Below are positions 23,945-34,602 of a DNA stretch of 64,000 nucleotides, in pieces. The stretch is from contig CM049990.2 in NCBI GenBank assembly GCA_016630955.3, positions 1,426,001-1,490,000 of the forward strand, written 5' to 3'. Numbering within the stretch: position 1 is the first letter of the stretch; every line of letters starts with the position of its first letter. Below the pieces are notes generated by a model. That model saw nothing but the letters and a program-made list of their open reading frames with translations. It had not been told where the DNA came from and ran no database searches. The stretch is from Didymella arachidicola (taxonomy: Eukaryota; Ascomycota; Dothideomycetes; Pleosporales; Didymellaceae). A program made the translations under genes and the position numbers.

Positions 23945-25465
23945 ATGCATGTGACCAGGAGAGGCTTCAGTGCATGCGCACAGCTTCACAGAAGCTTTCT
24001 CGGAGTTCTACGGGCATCGCCAGTATCTCTGTCCCAGACAAGATGTGCGCATGCCGCAGCTGTGGCTCCCAAATGGAAGCCCTCCTCAGCCCTCGATGAG
24101 TATGCTTCAAGCTCTGTTCAGCAATGGGCATCCTAGCTTACTCATGTAGATGGGTGCAGCGTGAAGCGCGCCCAATAAGTCTCCGCCAGTTGACCTTCTT
24201 TGGCAGGACGCTCACCGAGTCGCGTCTGATGGATTCGGCTAACTACTGCCGCCTCGAACTGCCTACGAGGTACCAGATGTCGATCGATATGCAGCAGTGA
24301 TTCTTGCTGAAGCTACTAGACTCGCACACCGTCTGCGCGACATCCAAACTCTCCCCTATGTCGTCGTTGCGAACCCCCACCTCGCCCATGTCTACGAATC
24401 CTACTTGCAGGCTTTCGAACGCTTTCGCCGCGTGCCTGAAATTCGGTCCGTCGAAGATAATGACCGGTACTGCAAAATACTGGAGGAGACTCTGAAGGAA
24501 CATGCTACCGTCATACCACGCCTAGCGATTGGCGTGCTCGAGGTGCGCAACCTCATGAAGCCTGACGAGACAGACAAATTCATGACTACAATGCTGCGTG
24601 CGGTACGTGAAGACCGGTTGACGCATGGCTTGAACGCTGACGTATGCAGCGTATCTCTAGGCGAGTGATCGCGGAGCAGCATCTTGCTTTGAGCGAAACG
24701 TTCAACTCACCTTGGCACTTTCCCAGTGCGCAGGCCCCGCACGATCAAGAGGCAGTCGGCGAGATCTTCTTGCGATGTAACGCAAAGGAAATCGTGGAAT
24801 CATGTGGCAAGACCACACAAGAGCTCATCAAGCGCGCGCACGGCGAACATGTCGAGATACCTGAGATCAAGATTTACGGTCACCTGGACGCGACCTTCCC
24901 ATATATCCTGAGTCATCTGGAATACATCATCGGTGAACTGCTGCGCAACTCGATACAAGCAGTTATCGAGCAGCGCAAGTCTCAAGACGCAAAGCCTCCG
25001 CCGATCGAGGTCCTGATCTGTGAGACCTCACAGCATGTCATCATCAGGATCTCAGATCAAGGAGGTGGCATACCAAATGATCTGTTGCCATATCTGTGGA
25101 GCTTCAGCAAGGGTCCACGTCGCGAAAAGAGGCTGCAAAACCTCGCCAGAGTACCCAAGCTGCTGGGCACGCTGCAGGAATTGCAGGTTGGCGATAAGTC
25201 TGCATCTGAGTTGCAACAGAAGTATAGTACAAGGTCCGATGGTGCTGAGGCCCACCGGGGTTCGCTGGCTTCTTTGACCTCAAGAGCGCCTGATCTTCGG
25301 CTGGGCATTGGTCTTCCCATGTCACGACTGTACGCTGAGTATTGGGCCGGAAGTTTGGAAATCCACAGTCTTGAAGGGTATGGCGTTGACGCCTTCCTCC
25401 AGATATCGAAGCTCGGCAACAAGAACGAGCGACTAACGACACGTGCGTCAATGGATGCTATCTAG
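23945..25465 (+). CDS. Mitochondrial dehydrogenase kinase (PDK/BCKDK family)
   Basis: Protein-serine kinase of the histidine-kinase-like fold that inactivates pyruvate or branched-chain ketoacid dehydrogenase in the matrix. Exons are 23945-24099, 24150-24269, 24320-24602 and 24650-25465, giving 457 aa. The start gives an arginine-rich presequence (MHVTRRGFSACAQLHRSF). The BCDHK-type N-domain contains REARPISLRQLTFFGR and LPTRLAHRLRDIQTLPYVV, both typical. The ATPase domain shows the N box (YIIGELLRNSIQAVIEQ), the G1 box (ISDQGGGIP) and the G2 box (LGIGLPMSRLYAEYW). Splicing of three introns about 50 bp long is needed to restore all these motifs. Whether it is the Pkp1 or Pkp2 orthologue cannot be settled here. 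Confidence 0.93.
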
Positions 25466-25608
25466 AAGGCACGGTTGTTTCCAGAATTTCCTGTGGCAAT
25501 TGCAGTCTGAGGCAGATGTGCAACCTCAGCATTGTTTGTCCGCTGCGCTTCACTATCACACCAAACAAAATATTGTTTGCCAGCATATTCAACGCCGCAG
25601 CTCAACTA

Positions 25609-27566
25609 ATGATCATGGAGCTAGTAAGTCACCAACCATATTTCTGATGATTGCTTACTGATTGCCTCCAGCCTGCAATCAATACTAACCTTGCCAGCCA
25701 TGCACACCCTTTACCATGCCGGCGCACACAGTCCGAGCACCGGGTTCGGGCGATGGTGGCGCGTATACCCATTAATGTCGATCTTCGCGGCCTACCATTC
25801 GGTCGTAACACTACGGTTTCGAACGTTTTGACGCCCAAAGTTCGTCGCGCGCCGTACAATGAGAACGGTGGGTCCGATCCGACTACATCACCAGAGTTGC
25901 ATATGCTAAGACGCACGCAGTAAATCCCAATCATCTCGACGTTGTGGAGTGTTGGAAAGGTTTGTCCCATACTCAGGCTCTGGAGTTGGCCATGTGGTAC
26001 CAATTCCTTTATGAGTGCCTACACAATGAGGTGAAGGAGTCCTTAACCGAGGGTCTCGTCAAGGATCTTCTTGCGCGCAGTGGTAAGCCCCTCTTCTCAT
26101 GTTGTAGAGAATCTTGGCGCAGTCTTTCATTCTTTTTTGGCCGTCAAAGGTTCTAGCAATACACAAAGTTGTCTCGGCTACAACTAAAATACTCGGCTAA
26201 TACCATGCAGAACCGAGCGAAGAGGTTTATTTTGTGGCTAACGCACTCGAGTGCCTCCGTACCAAGCGACATCGCATCATTGATATGAACCTCGTGGATA
26301 TGATTGACAGCATGATGAGCATGTTTCATGACCAGTTCCCGAACGAGTCGGCCTCACTTGCGTCAAGCTGGTCAAGCTTCTCGGGCGGTCTATCGCAGTT
26401 CCTACACAATTTCCTTCTACTGCAAGACTGCTTCTACCACAGCGCAGAAGGCATGTTCCGTTTCAAGGAATGGACTTTCTATGGCTAACATAACCAGGGC
26501 CTTTTCTCGAGATTAGCCTCGATTTTCAGTTCGTGGATTGGGTTCTGAAGGCCAGTGGCGATGTTATGTGGCAGCCCCCGGCTGTACGATTCCTGCACAT
26601 ACCTGCATCCCTAGACAGTGGCGAGACGTACCGGATAACCCCAATTGTTTGGCAGGAGGTAATCAGACCCATCAGTCCACCTGGCAGCGATGGCTATGTT
26701 GAGCGCATCGACTATGAGATCTTACGATCACCAGCAGATTTCACATGGTATCCTGCGAAAGGACACTTCGACACAGTGGTGCGCAATCTCTCTGTGAGTG
26801 CTTTCAATACCTCCAGGGTCTGACTTGTTGGTCTCCCTGAGTACTTCCAAGCTGACTCATACTGCAGGGCAGACCGTGCACTATCGACACGGTCATTTTG
26901 GCTCGAGAAACCACCCTTTTCCCAGATGACACGATATTCGAGAAACAATCTCGCTGGAGTATGAAACTCGATATTACACCCACCGAACAATCCTCGGGAG
27001 CGCTTCGGACTCCAGCGCAAACCTCGTTCGACGCTCTACGCGATAATTCGCTCAAGGCGTCCACGGTAGTTTCTGACAATGAAACTGTCGTCCACTGTCC
27101 GCAAAAGCGCAAGGTGTCGAAGCCTGGACTCGTTATGGCGGAAGCTGCCGCAAAAAGAATACGTCAGGACAGAAGACCGTTCAGTAAAGATGTCCAGGCG
27201 TCGTTCTTGCAGAATGTGCCCCGGTCTACTCGGTGCAATGGAGTTTATGCTCTCAAATATACGGAAGACCATCGAGTATGTCAGGAAGAAATCACTCCAC
27301 CAGTGGAGGGGCGCTCCGATAATCGACTCTCATCCGCACCTCCGTCACCAATTGTCTCAGATTCCACCGCATCCGACGATGCTGCCATCTCCGGGCGAGG
27401 ACACCTCCACCAAGAAGCAATTTTGCGCAATTACCACGAATTTGCAGACCGTAGGCTGTTCAAAGATGCCGGTCTGATAATCAGTCCTGTCAGTGACGGC
27501 GAGCGAAACGCGTACGAGAGCATCTTCATGGAGGACAGCGATGAGTGGTCGCCTAGCACCGAATGA
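25609..27566 (+). CDS. Unrecognised multi-exon gene
   Basis: Model: 25609-25623, 25672-25867, 25921-26082, 26211-26459, 26498-26793 and 26868-27566, about 538 aa. Introns 1, 2, 3 and 5 have good signals and frames that connect only through them. The fourth boundary is unsure: a 38-bp intron (26460-26497) or a longer one with a donor near 26389 both keep frame. The middle part looks folded, with helical segments such as VVECWKGLSHTQALELAMWYQ and DMNLVDMIDSMMSMF, then a beta-rich part (EISLDFQFVDWVLKASGD, GRPCTIDTVILARETTLF). The C-terminal 210 residues are polar and disordered-looking, with a KRKV basic block. No family is recognised. The start is weak, since exon 1 encodes only five residues; an upstream start remains possible. 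Confidence 0.5.
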
Positions 27567-27955
27567 TGAAGCCAGAATATAGACGCTATCACGAGCGATA
27601 GATGCGGTAGCTCTCGAACTTGGACACGGATTGAGACGAACAATAATCCAGGTCATTGGGCGCAACGTGCTGGCATGGTTGTTGGACATGGACACGGCGT
27701 TGGTACGTATGATCAATCGAGCGTATGAATATGTCAAGTGGTCGGTCTTGTTTGCCTCTCCAAGCGACGAGTGCTCACCCTACTGGACAAGTAGCACGAG
27801 CGATGCTCAATGTTCGACACTGCATCTGACGTGCGCGACATACGCATTGCTTGGTAGCCGCCCAGTTGGAGATGAGCTGTTCGTCAAACGATGGCAGTGA
27901 TGATAAGTATTTTAGCATCTAATCTTCTCTGAATCTGTCAAGCAACTGATCAAGA
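27567..27955. other. Intergenic region
   Basis: 389 bp between the unrecognised gene and the giant ORF, both on the + strand. A short ORF at 27631-27900 opens with a non-ATG codon and has no recognisable features. Presumed 3' UTR and promoter. Confidence 0.45.
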
Positions 27956-30900
27956 ATGTCTTCTGTTGCACTTCACGGCTTTCTCATTCTCATTCTAGCG
28001 CTTGCGCTGCAGCTTGCTCTCACCATCGTAGTTGGTACACTAGCCGCGGCTGGTTATCATCTATACCAAGCTTGGGTTCGGCAGCGAGAGAGCATTGGCC
28101 GGCAACAGCAGCAACTTGACGAGCAACAGCAGCAAGTTGAAGAGCAACAGCAGCAAATTGACGACCAACAAAGACGCATTCATCGGCTCAATGGGCAACG
28201 TCGTACTCTTACAAACCGCATGGATCATCTTGAGCAAAGACTTCCGGGGCTCATCCATCATGACCGTGTAATCACTCCTTGCCGTCATAGAATTGCCCAG
28301 GCTGCGTATGAACAGTGGCCGCAACCGGTACAGCAGCAGCAACAGCCGCCTTTTGCGGGCCTTGATGGGCAGGATGAACGAAAATCGGGTATCGATGATA
28401 AGTCCGCCCTTGATACGCACATCGTTGGAAACTTTGCTGCGCAAAGCAGTCGGGAAATTGCTGAAGCTACGGACCCGCAATCGTATGGTATCAGTACCAG
28501 ACCGCCCACAAACTCGAATGACGACCAAACATCTTATTGCACTTCCGGTCTTGTTACTGATCAGTACGGACATAGCATCAGGGGCCCAACGTTTCTGGGT
28601 GAAGCAGAACGGATCCGATCATACTTTCGTGGTAGGAATCAAGAACGACCAAACGATTATTTCGGTCACTGGTATCACTATGACAGTGATGACCCGGAAC
28701 CTCACCTGCCGCATCCCCAACATGGCCATATCGTCGTGACTACGACGACGACGACTCAGTCAGCACCCATTGCCACAGTCATTGGCCCAATTCCTCCAAC
28801 CTCAGTGACAGCCGTCGCAGCGACTCAAAATGTGACTCAAAATCCGCGTATCACTCTGCCCTCACTAGCTGGGGTTCAAATTACAGAGGCGATTTCTCAA
28901 GCTACGAATGGCGTGGCAACGCAAGATGACAACATTATCCTGCCAGAAATTCTTATCAATATTTCTGCCTCGCGCTCTCAGCGTGCGCAGGTTGGTCAGC
29001 TGAGCCGTAATATGGAGAATATGCATATGCGTCGCAACGTACGTCGTGTCGAGAGGGAACAAGCGCAGGTTTCTGCTGGGACTTACTCGTCACCTACTCC
29101 GTCGTTGTGGACTCCGTCACCATCCAGTTCAGGAGCTGTCGAAGATCGCGAGAGTCTTGCTGGACCTATAGGGGCATGTCAATCTCGCACTCAAGCAAGA
29201 GGCATTGAGAATGCGGACGATGCTTCTACCAACGCGGGAGCCCGGCGGTCAAGGGCCTTGAGCGAAAAGGAGGCCGCATTCCTTCACGGTACACCTGAGC
29301 AATGGCCAGAATCTTCGCAACAAATCGGCGGGACAGAATATTCAGACGAAGAGCCTGAACGAGACTTTTCTGTCCGTCCTCATCATCGCGAATATGCTCA
29401 GCACCAAGTCGATGAGTTCCTCCAGCTGCACCCGCGGCTTGCACGCACGTATCGAGGATCTAACATACGCGGCGGCAGTGATCAAGACCGAGTCTTCACC
29501 CCTCCTGAAGAAGAGGAGATGACGGTTGAGGAGGCCCGATCGTTTGACAGCTTACAACAACAGCGACCTACAGGAGCGGAGCTCTTGCAAGAGCTGCAGA
29601 CTCAACAGCGACGCTTGCGAGAGTATTTTGAACAAGTTCAGAGATATCTCAGCCTAAAATTCCCGGAAAAGCGTCGCAACCACATAAGGATGGAGGCTGA
29701 TGCCCGGCGACACAGCGAAGCACAGCATGCTGCAATGTCAGAAACGCCTCATTCTCCAGAGCATCAGTATGCGGGGCTTAGGTACCAACAACATCTCGCT
29801 GCGGAAGACGGGCAGAAAGAGGAAGAGAATCACTACAGCGAGCACCAAAGCCGAGCCCCTTCAGAAGATCAGCGACGACATGAACTCATCTACAGCGAGC
29901 GTCAATGGTGCCTCGCCCATCTTCAGCATCAGCACGCTCTCCGAGCGTTACAAGAGCACGTCCACACACGAGCCCATGCACCCCCTCGTCCAATCCACCA
30001 TATTCCTCCACCTCTACAGGAGAGCGTACAAAGAGGACAAGGCTCATATCATCGCTATTGGCAACAGCGAGACAATAGCCTAGCTACCCTGCGTATGATT
30101 CGGCAGGCCCAGAGTTCGGAAGAATGTGACAGCATCAGCAGCCACTTGGCAGTACTCCAAAACGCGCTGAATCGGAGGCGTGCTAAGATTGTAGCAAGCC
30201 AGAGATTCATTGACGGTGCAGCTACGCCCATAGTGTATGTGAATGCAGGTCCTCGTTATGGTCGACTGGTTCGCAGAAGGGCCTCGACCACATCTGAGCG
30301 ACGGCTGTTGCGGAATGCTAGAAATGCTGCGCGCGCGAATCGGAACTTCGATATCGTTGATAAGGATGCGTGTCACCGGTATGATCGATACCCAATCGAT
30401 CACAACGGCAGCGAGGAACAAAATTCTAGTCACCATCCTGGCCAAGAAAAAGATGATGAGCGGTACGTGATGGGAAACTTGACGTCTCACCGTTCAGGCA
30501 GCGTGCCGTCACACATCCGGGGTGGTGCCAGCGACGCTGACGATATGAAAAACGACTCCATCTACCTGTCCGCAGACTATGATCCTGTCGAGATCTCCCA
30601 GGCGATCGTCAACTTGAACAAAGAGCTAGCCAGAGCCCAGGAGCTGCCAGCGAGTGATTCAGCAAGGGACGGCTGCATTGCTACCCTCATCCATAAGATC
30701 ACCTGGTTAAAGGGACAGAGAGATTACGCAGAAGGCTCTGGGAGTCTTCCAACGCCCCAAGACTGGGGCATAAGGGAAGGTGCTGGACATGGCGACGAGA
30801 CCGCGTCCGAATCTGACGACGAGATTGCTGAATTCGAGCAGCACATCGTCGACGACGAAGATGGTTGGATTCGTAACCATGATCATAGACCTATCTCGCG

Positions 30901-32797
30901 GGAATCCCTGAACCCCGACTGTAAGTCGGGTGTGGCCCTGGATCTCTTCGCAAAGTTGGAGGATGAGATTGCTGCACTGCAAATACAAAGAGGTGTTCAA
31001 GACAGGTCCGAAATCATCGGTCAGATGTACGGGAGGGACCATGGCATCTATGGTACAAGGGTGGTGTTCGTAAGAGATGGTGCTGGGGATAACAATGACA
31101 ACGACGATGACGACGACGATCAGCTTCGCGTGAGACATACCGCAAACAGCAACAACGACCAAGACTGGCAATCACTTGAGGTACCCGAGCTTGAGCGAGA
31201 AATCAGAAGACTCAATCTACTCATGGCAAAAGCTCAGAAGTTACCCGAAGGCGACCATAGTAACCGGGATATCGTGGCACAGCTGCAGCGCATGATCGAC
31301 CAGCTGGAGGCGGAACGAGATGCAGCACAAGACTCGAATGTCACTCCAGCTGTTGATGAGGCACAGGACAGAAAGGGTCTGAGGGGTGGCGATGGGAAAG
31401 AGCAAGATTGGCACCTGCACAAGAGAACCTTATGGCACGTTCTGGACGGCTCACCCGCACCACCGTTACCGCCGAGAAATCCGACAAGAGAAAACAGGAG
31501 GACTCCGGTCATAGCACACCTTCGATATCGGTACGACCCCGACCAAAGATTAAGCGAGGAGCTGAACAAAGTGATTGCCCTCATCGCCCGCATCGACGAG
31601 AGCAGGTCCTTGCTCGAACCGCTGGTCCTTTTGCGATTCGCGAACCCCAACCTTGATATCGCAAACGTACCAAATCGGCTTGTCGCTTTGGTCATGAGGA
31701 TGGATGAAGTGCTGATGATGAGACATGAGCTCTTGCGGCAAGCGAAGGTGCTCGCGTGGCCGGATGATGAGGCCATGCAGATTGTGAGGAGATATGCAAC
31801 CACTACGACGACGTTGGTCAATGCTGCCCGGACTTATAGGATTCGTCCACATACAACAGAGACCTATAAGATTCGTCCGCATACAACAGAGACGAATCTG
31901 CGAGGGGGTGGGTCTGACCAGTCTATGACCGATGAGGTAGATGAGACCGAGGGTGCTATACCTCGCTCCTCAAGTAGCGCTGCGCCCCCAGTACCTACCA
32001 GGAACCCAGCTCGAATCCATGTGGCAGCGACGTCATCAGATCAAAGTGAGCTGGATCGCGAAATAGCGGCCCTCGAGCGAGACCTCCTTCGGGCAAGCCA
32101 GCAATTCCTCGCTCGCGTCAGTCAAATAAGGCCACCAGCTGACCTTGCGGATCCAGAGGCGGACAGAATCGAGAGGCTTGGAGTAAGACTCCGGGAGCTT
32201 CATAGCTGTCGCGCTCGAACTGCGCCTTCGCATTCCTCACCACCAACGCGCGGAAACTCCAGCACCGGGACCGACGTAGAGACACAAGCCGCGAGGTCCG
32301 CCACCCGAAGGGTCTCGCCTTCAGCCCTCCACGCAGCAGGTACACGGGCACCGGAAAATAGAAACATCGAAACTTCATCGCCTGAATCCCGATCCCCAGA
32401 GCCTCAAGCTCCTTCCTTTCCTGCCCCTGCGCATCCACCTTACCGCATCCCCAACTTCCAAGACTGGACATGGCCGCGTCCCAACTGGCAATTCGACAAT
32501 GCCTTGCCCTCGCAGAAGATATCCCTGCTACGCGAGCGCTCGAGCTGGCTCGCTCGCCAGCGCGACATCCAGGAAGAGCGACGCGCAATCGACATGGAGA
32601 TAAGTCGACTCCGGTCCATTCACTCGCTGGAGCGTTGCCCAGAGACATACTGCAACCCCGTTACGCCTGGGTACGACGGCCTCGGAAACCCCGTTAATGG
32701 ATATCTTGCGCGGCGGTACAGCAGAGTTCTCGACCAAGCTGAAATGGCCGTAGCTGCACGGCGGCGCGGCAGAGATACAGGAAGGCCTCTGCGCTGA
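27956..32797 (+). CDS. Giant intronless orphan protein with N-terminal membrane segment, heptad repeats and RGG modules
   Basis: A single 1613-codon frame from ATG 27956 to TGA. Residues about 7-35 form one hydrophobic helix (LILILALALQLALTIVVG). A perfect Gln-rich coiled coil follows at residues 50-77, built from four 21-bp heptads. The rest is hydrophilic and rich in Gln, Arg, Glu, Asp and Ser. A motif (I/L)RGG followed by Ser/Asp recurs at residues 505, 855, 1143 and 1316. Between these lie related helical modules of about 47 residues, starting ExxxxIxxLNxxLAxAQxLP, clearest at 879-925 and 1078-1124 and a weaker copy at 1365-1420. No known domain is recognised. The long unbroken frame and repeated modules argue for a real protein. 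It may be a lineage-specific membrane-anchored coiled-coil protein. Function unknown. Confidence 0.75.
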   Translation: MSSVALHGFLILILALALQLALTIVVGTLAAAGYHLYQAWVRQRESIGRQQQQLDEQQQQVEEQQQQIDDQQRRIHRLNGQRRTLTNRMDHLEQRLPGLIHHDRVITPCRHRIAQAAYEQWPQPVQQQQQPPFAGLDGQDERKSGIDDKSALDTHIVGNFAAQSSREIAEATDPQSYGISTRPPTNSNDDQTSYCTSGLVTDQYGHSIRGPTFLGEAERIRSYFRGRNQERPNDYFGHWYHYDSDDPEPHLPHPQHGHIVVTTTTTTQSAPIATVIGPIPPTSVTAVAATQNVTQNPRITLPSLAGVQITEAISQATNGVATQDDNIILPEILINISASRSQRAQVGQLSRNMENMHMRRNVRRVEREQAQVSAGTYSSPTPSLWTPSPSSSGAVEDRESLAGPIGACQSRTQARGIENADDASTNAGARRSRALSEKEAAFLHGTPEQWPESSQQIGGTEYSDEEPERDFSVRPHHREYAQHQVDEFLQLHPRLARTYRGSNIRGGSDQDRVFTPPEEEEMTVEEARSFDSLQQQRPTGAELLQELQTQQRRLREYFEQVQRYLSLKFPEKRRNHIRMEADARRHSEAQHAAMSETPHSPEHQYAGLRYQQHLAAEDGQKEEENHYSEHQSRAPSEDQRRHELIYSERQWCLAHLQHQHALRALQEHVHTRAHAPPRPIHHIPPPLQESVQRGQGSYHRYWQQRDNSLATLRMIRQAQSSEECDSISSHLAVLQNALNRRRAKIVASQRFIDGAATPIVYVNAGPRYGRLVRRRASTTSERRLLRNARNAARANRNFDIVDKDACHRYDRYPIDHNGSEEQNSSHHPGQEKDDERYVMGNLTSHRSGSVPSHIRGGASDADDMKNDSIYLSADYDPVEISQAIVNLNKELARAQELPASDSARDGCIATLIHKITWLKGQRDYAEGSGSLPTPQDWGIREGAGHGDETASESDDEIAEFEQHIVDDEDGWIRNHDHRPISRESLNPDCKSGVALDLFAKLEDEIAALQIQRGVQDRSEIIGQMYGRDHGIYGTRVVFVRDGAGDNNDNDDDDDDQLRVRHTANSNNDQDWQSLEVPELEREIRRLNLLMAKAQKLPEGDHSNRDIVAQLQRMIDQLEAERDAAQDSNVTPAVDEAQDRKGLRGGDGKEQDWHLHKRTLWHVLDGSPAPPLPPRNPTRENRRTPVIAHLRYRYDPDQRLSEELNKVIALIARIDESRSLLEPLVLLRFANPNLDIANVPNRLVALVMRMDEVLMMRHELLRQAKVLAWPDDEAMQIVRRYATTTTTLVNAARTYRIRPHTTETYKIRPHTTETNLRGGGSDQSMTDEVDETEGAIPRSSSSAAPPVPTRNPARIHVAATSSDQSELDREIAALERDLLRASQQFLARVSQIRPPADLADPEADRIERLGVRLRELHSCRARTAPSHSSPPTRGNSSTGTDVETQAARSATRRVSPSALHAAGTRAPENRNIETSSPESRSPEPQAPSFPAPAHPPYRIPNFQDWTWPRPNWQFDNALPSQKISLLRERSSWLARQRDIQEERRAIDMEISRLRSIHSLERCPETYCNPVTPGYDGLGNPVNGYLARRYSRVLDQAEMAVAARRRGRDTGRPLR
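28103..28186 (+). repeat. Four tandem 21-bp units encoding exact heptads
   Basis: Units start at 28103, 28124, 28145 and 28166. The first three share caacagcagcaa followed by a hydrophobic codon (Leu, Val, Ile) and two acidic codons, giving QQQQ-hydrophobic-acid-acid. The fourth is diverged (QQRRIHR). The unit length equals one coiled-coil heptad, so the repeat can expand or contract without breaking frame or register. Confidence 0.9.
31835..31894 (+). repeat. 30-bp tandem duplication inside the giant ORF
   Basis: Two 30-bp units (31835-31864 and 31865-31894) differ at three positions and encode YRIRPHTTET and YKIRPHTTET. They sit just before the fourth RGG motif. The high identity suggests a recent in-frame duplication. 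Confidence 0.9.
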
Positions 32798-33287
32798 GCA
32801 AGACGCCTGGCCCAAATCGCGGTCTCGTGCATCCTTGCCTGGCATTAGTGTGGATCGACTGGCCGTTGGAATTGTGCGGCAATGCATGTTTACCTCGTTT
32901 CTTTGGTGTCGACGAGGATGGGCATGCTGAGAATGAGGACGTGGCCGAGGACGTGGACAAAGAAAGCCAGATGAAAAGTTAAGAAAAGAGATGGTACTCA
33001 GGGCTCTTGTGGTCTGGGTTGTAGTGTTCATACTGGCCGTACTGTATACGGTAGGATCGTGGTTGCTAGAATAAATATCGAATGTGGAAATGCTGTTACA
33101 AAATGCGGCCATCTATTGGTATATGTGATCAGTAGGAATGCAACTGCAAAAGACGGCCGAAGCGTAGCCTCGCCGTCCAAACGCCACCCAGTAAATATTC
33201 AGACAATATGGTGGTAAAGCACGCATGCACATAATCCTGGCTGTTATGCCTTGCAATATTCGTAATCCGCCGAAGCTCGGGGCAAGC
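32798..33287. other. Intergenic region between convergent genes
   Basis: 490 bp between the stop codons of the giant ORF (+) and the GT15 gene (-). It should hold both 3' UTRs. No gene or repeat was recognised. Confidence 0.5.
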
Positions 33288-34602
33288 TCAGTCCATGCCC
33301 ACGTATTTGAACCATAGCGGTCTGCAGTCCTCGCGGTTCAGCCACTGCTCGCCGTCTGTGAAGCGTCCTGCGACACAGCCCTTGCACTTCGGGCTGGTGG
33401 GACAGTTGAAGAACGGGATGTGTTGGTAGCCGATGTCGCGGAACCAGTGGATCTTGGTCTTGTCCTCAAACAGGCCGAGCGCAACGCTGTGCACTGGCGC
33501 GTCGCCCCAGCGCTCGTAGAAGAAACCGCCAGCGCGGTCGAGGTGGTCGAAGTAGTCACGGTACTTCTTGCTGCGCCAAAAGCTCAGGTCGCCAATCTCG
33601 AAGTTGGACCAGAAATGGCAGGTCGAGTACCCGTTCGCCTTCTTGTTGTTGTCTGGCCGACGCTTGTCGTCTTCCAGCCACTCGCGCGCGTTGTTCGGGT
33701 GGACGTAGTCCGGGTGGTCGTCGAGGAATTTCTTCGTCTCCGGCCATAGTGTGGCAACGCTTTCGGCGCTATCGTAGATGTTGATGTTGAAACCGTATGT
33801 CTTGTTGTGGTCCTGCATCCATGCAAAGACATCGTAGTCGACGTCGCAGAAGAAGTGGACTTTTGGCTCGACGCGCCAGTAGTACTGCACGTCTTTCAGC
33901 GCGGGGTGTTCGCTGAACATGCCGCTGTTCCATCTGCACATCTGGTGGTACGACTTCTTCTCCATGTACTGTACTTTCTGCGCCTTGAGGATGGAGACGG
34001 ACTCCTGGTAGAGGTCTTCGTTGATCCACGAGGGGACGTCCCAGTGTTCGGCGGGCACAAGCTCTGCAAGGGTGTCAGTAGGAGCTCTCAGCGCACATGT
34101 AGGACACAATATACCATATCGCACCTCCGCGTTTGTCGCCGCGCGTGTCCGCTTCTTGAACTCGTCTGTGAACGGCTTGTCGTTGAAGAAGGTCCACGGG
34201 TAGTTGAACTTGTGGTTCCACGTCCTCTCGAGATCGTGCATGCTCTGGAGCATGTCTTCGAGCTCTTCATTGCGGACCAGACTCAGGATGGTGGCATTGA
34301 TGCGTGCGCTTTCCGGGTTGTCCGGTGCGTAATTGTTTCCGTCGACTCGCCGCAGAGGCTCTGGAGGCTCCCCAGATGCTGTGCGTCCGTGTCAGCTGCT
34401 GCACCGTGTTCAGATCGTGCACTCGTATCGACATACGGTCTGACTGTGGGTCGTGGTCCCATTGCCCATCCTTGGACAGCGGAACTTTGGATGGCACCTG
34501 CAATTCCCCTGCAGATGGCGCGTTCAAGATCCTGACAAACAAGAAAAGGAAGACACATATTGTGGCACCCGCCAGAATGCGCATGCTCTTCGGCAGCGCC
34601 AT
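33288..34602 (-). CDS. Alpha-1,2-mannosyltransferase, GT15 family (Kre2/Mnt1/Ktr)
   Basis: Golgi type II glycosyltransferase adding alpha-1,2-mannose to N- and O-glycans. Exons are 34602-34437, 34378-34115 and 34063-33288, with introns of 58 and 51 bp. The product is 401 aa, normal for the family. A short cytosolic tail, a signal anchor (about residues 8-26) and a stem region precede the catalytic domain. The family core YYWRVEPKVHFFCDVDYDVF is intact, with the donor/metal-site Glu in RVEP. FNYPWTFFNDKPF, PAEHWDVPSWI, CHFWSNFEIGDLSFWRS, GGFFYERWGDAPVHS and DIGYQHIPFFNCP are also diagnostic. Substrate within the family cannot be told. Confidence 0.95.

Noticed and set aside
30707..31821. Two long - strand ORFs inside the giant ORF
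   Set aside because: Created by biased Glu/Asp/Arg codons read in reverse; hydrophobic Val/Leu-rich product is typical of antisense artefacts.
29459..31922. Polyubiquitin-like reading of the RGG repeats
   Set aside because: The segments before RGG do not resemble a ubiquitin fold and the spacing is irregular, so only the short motif is reported.
33807..34535. 242-codon + strand ORF
   Set aside because: Antisense shadow of the GT15 gene and crosses its introns.
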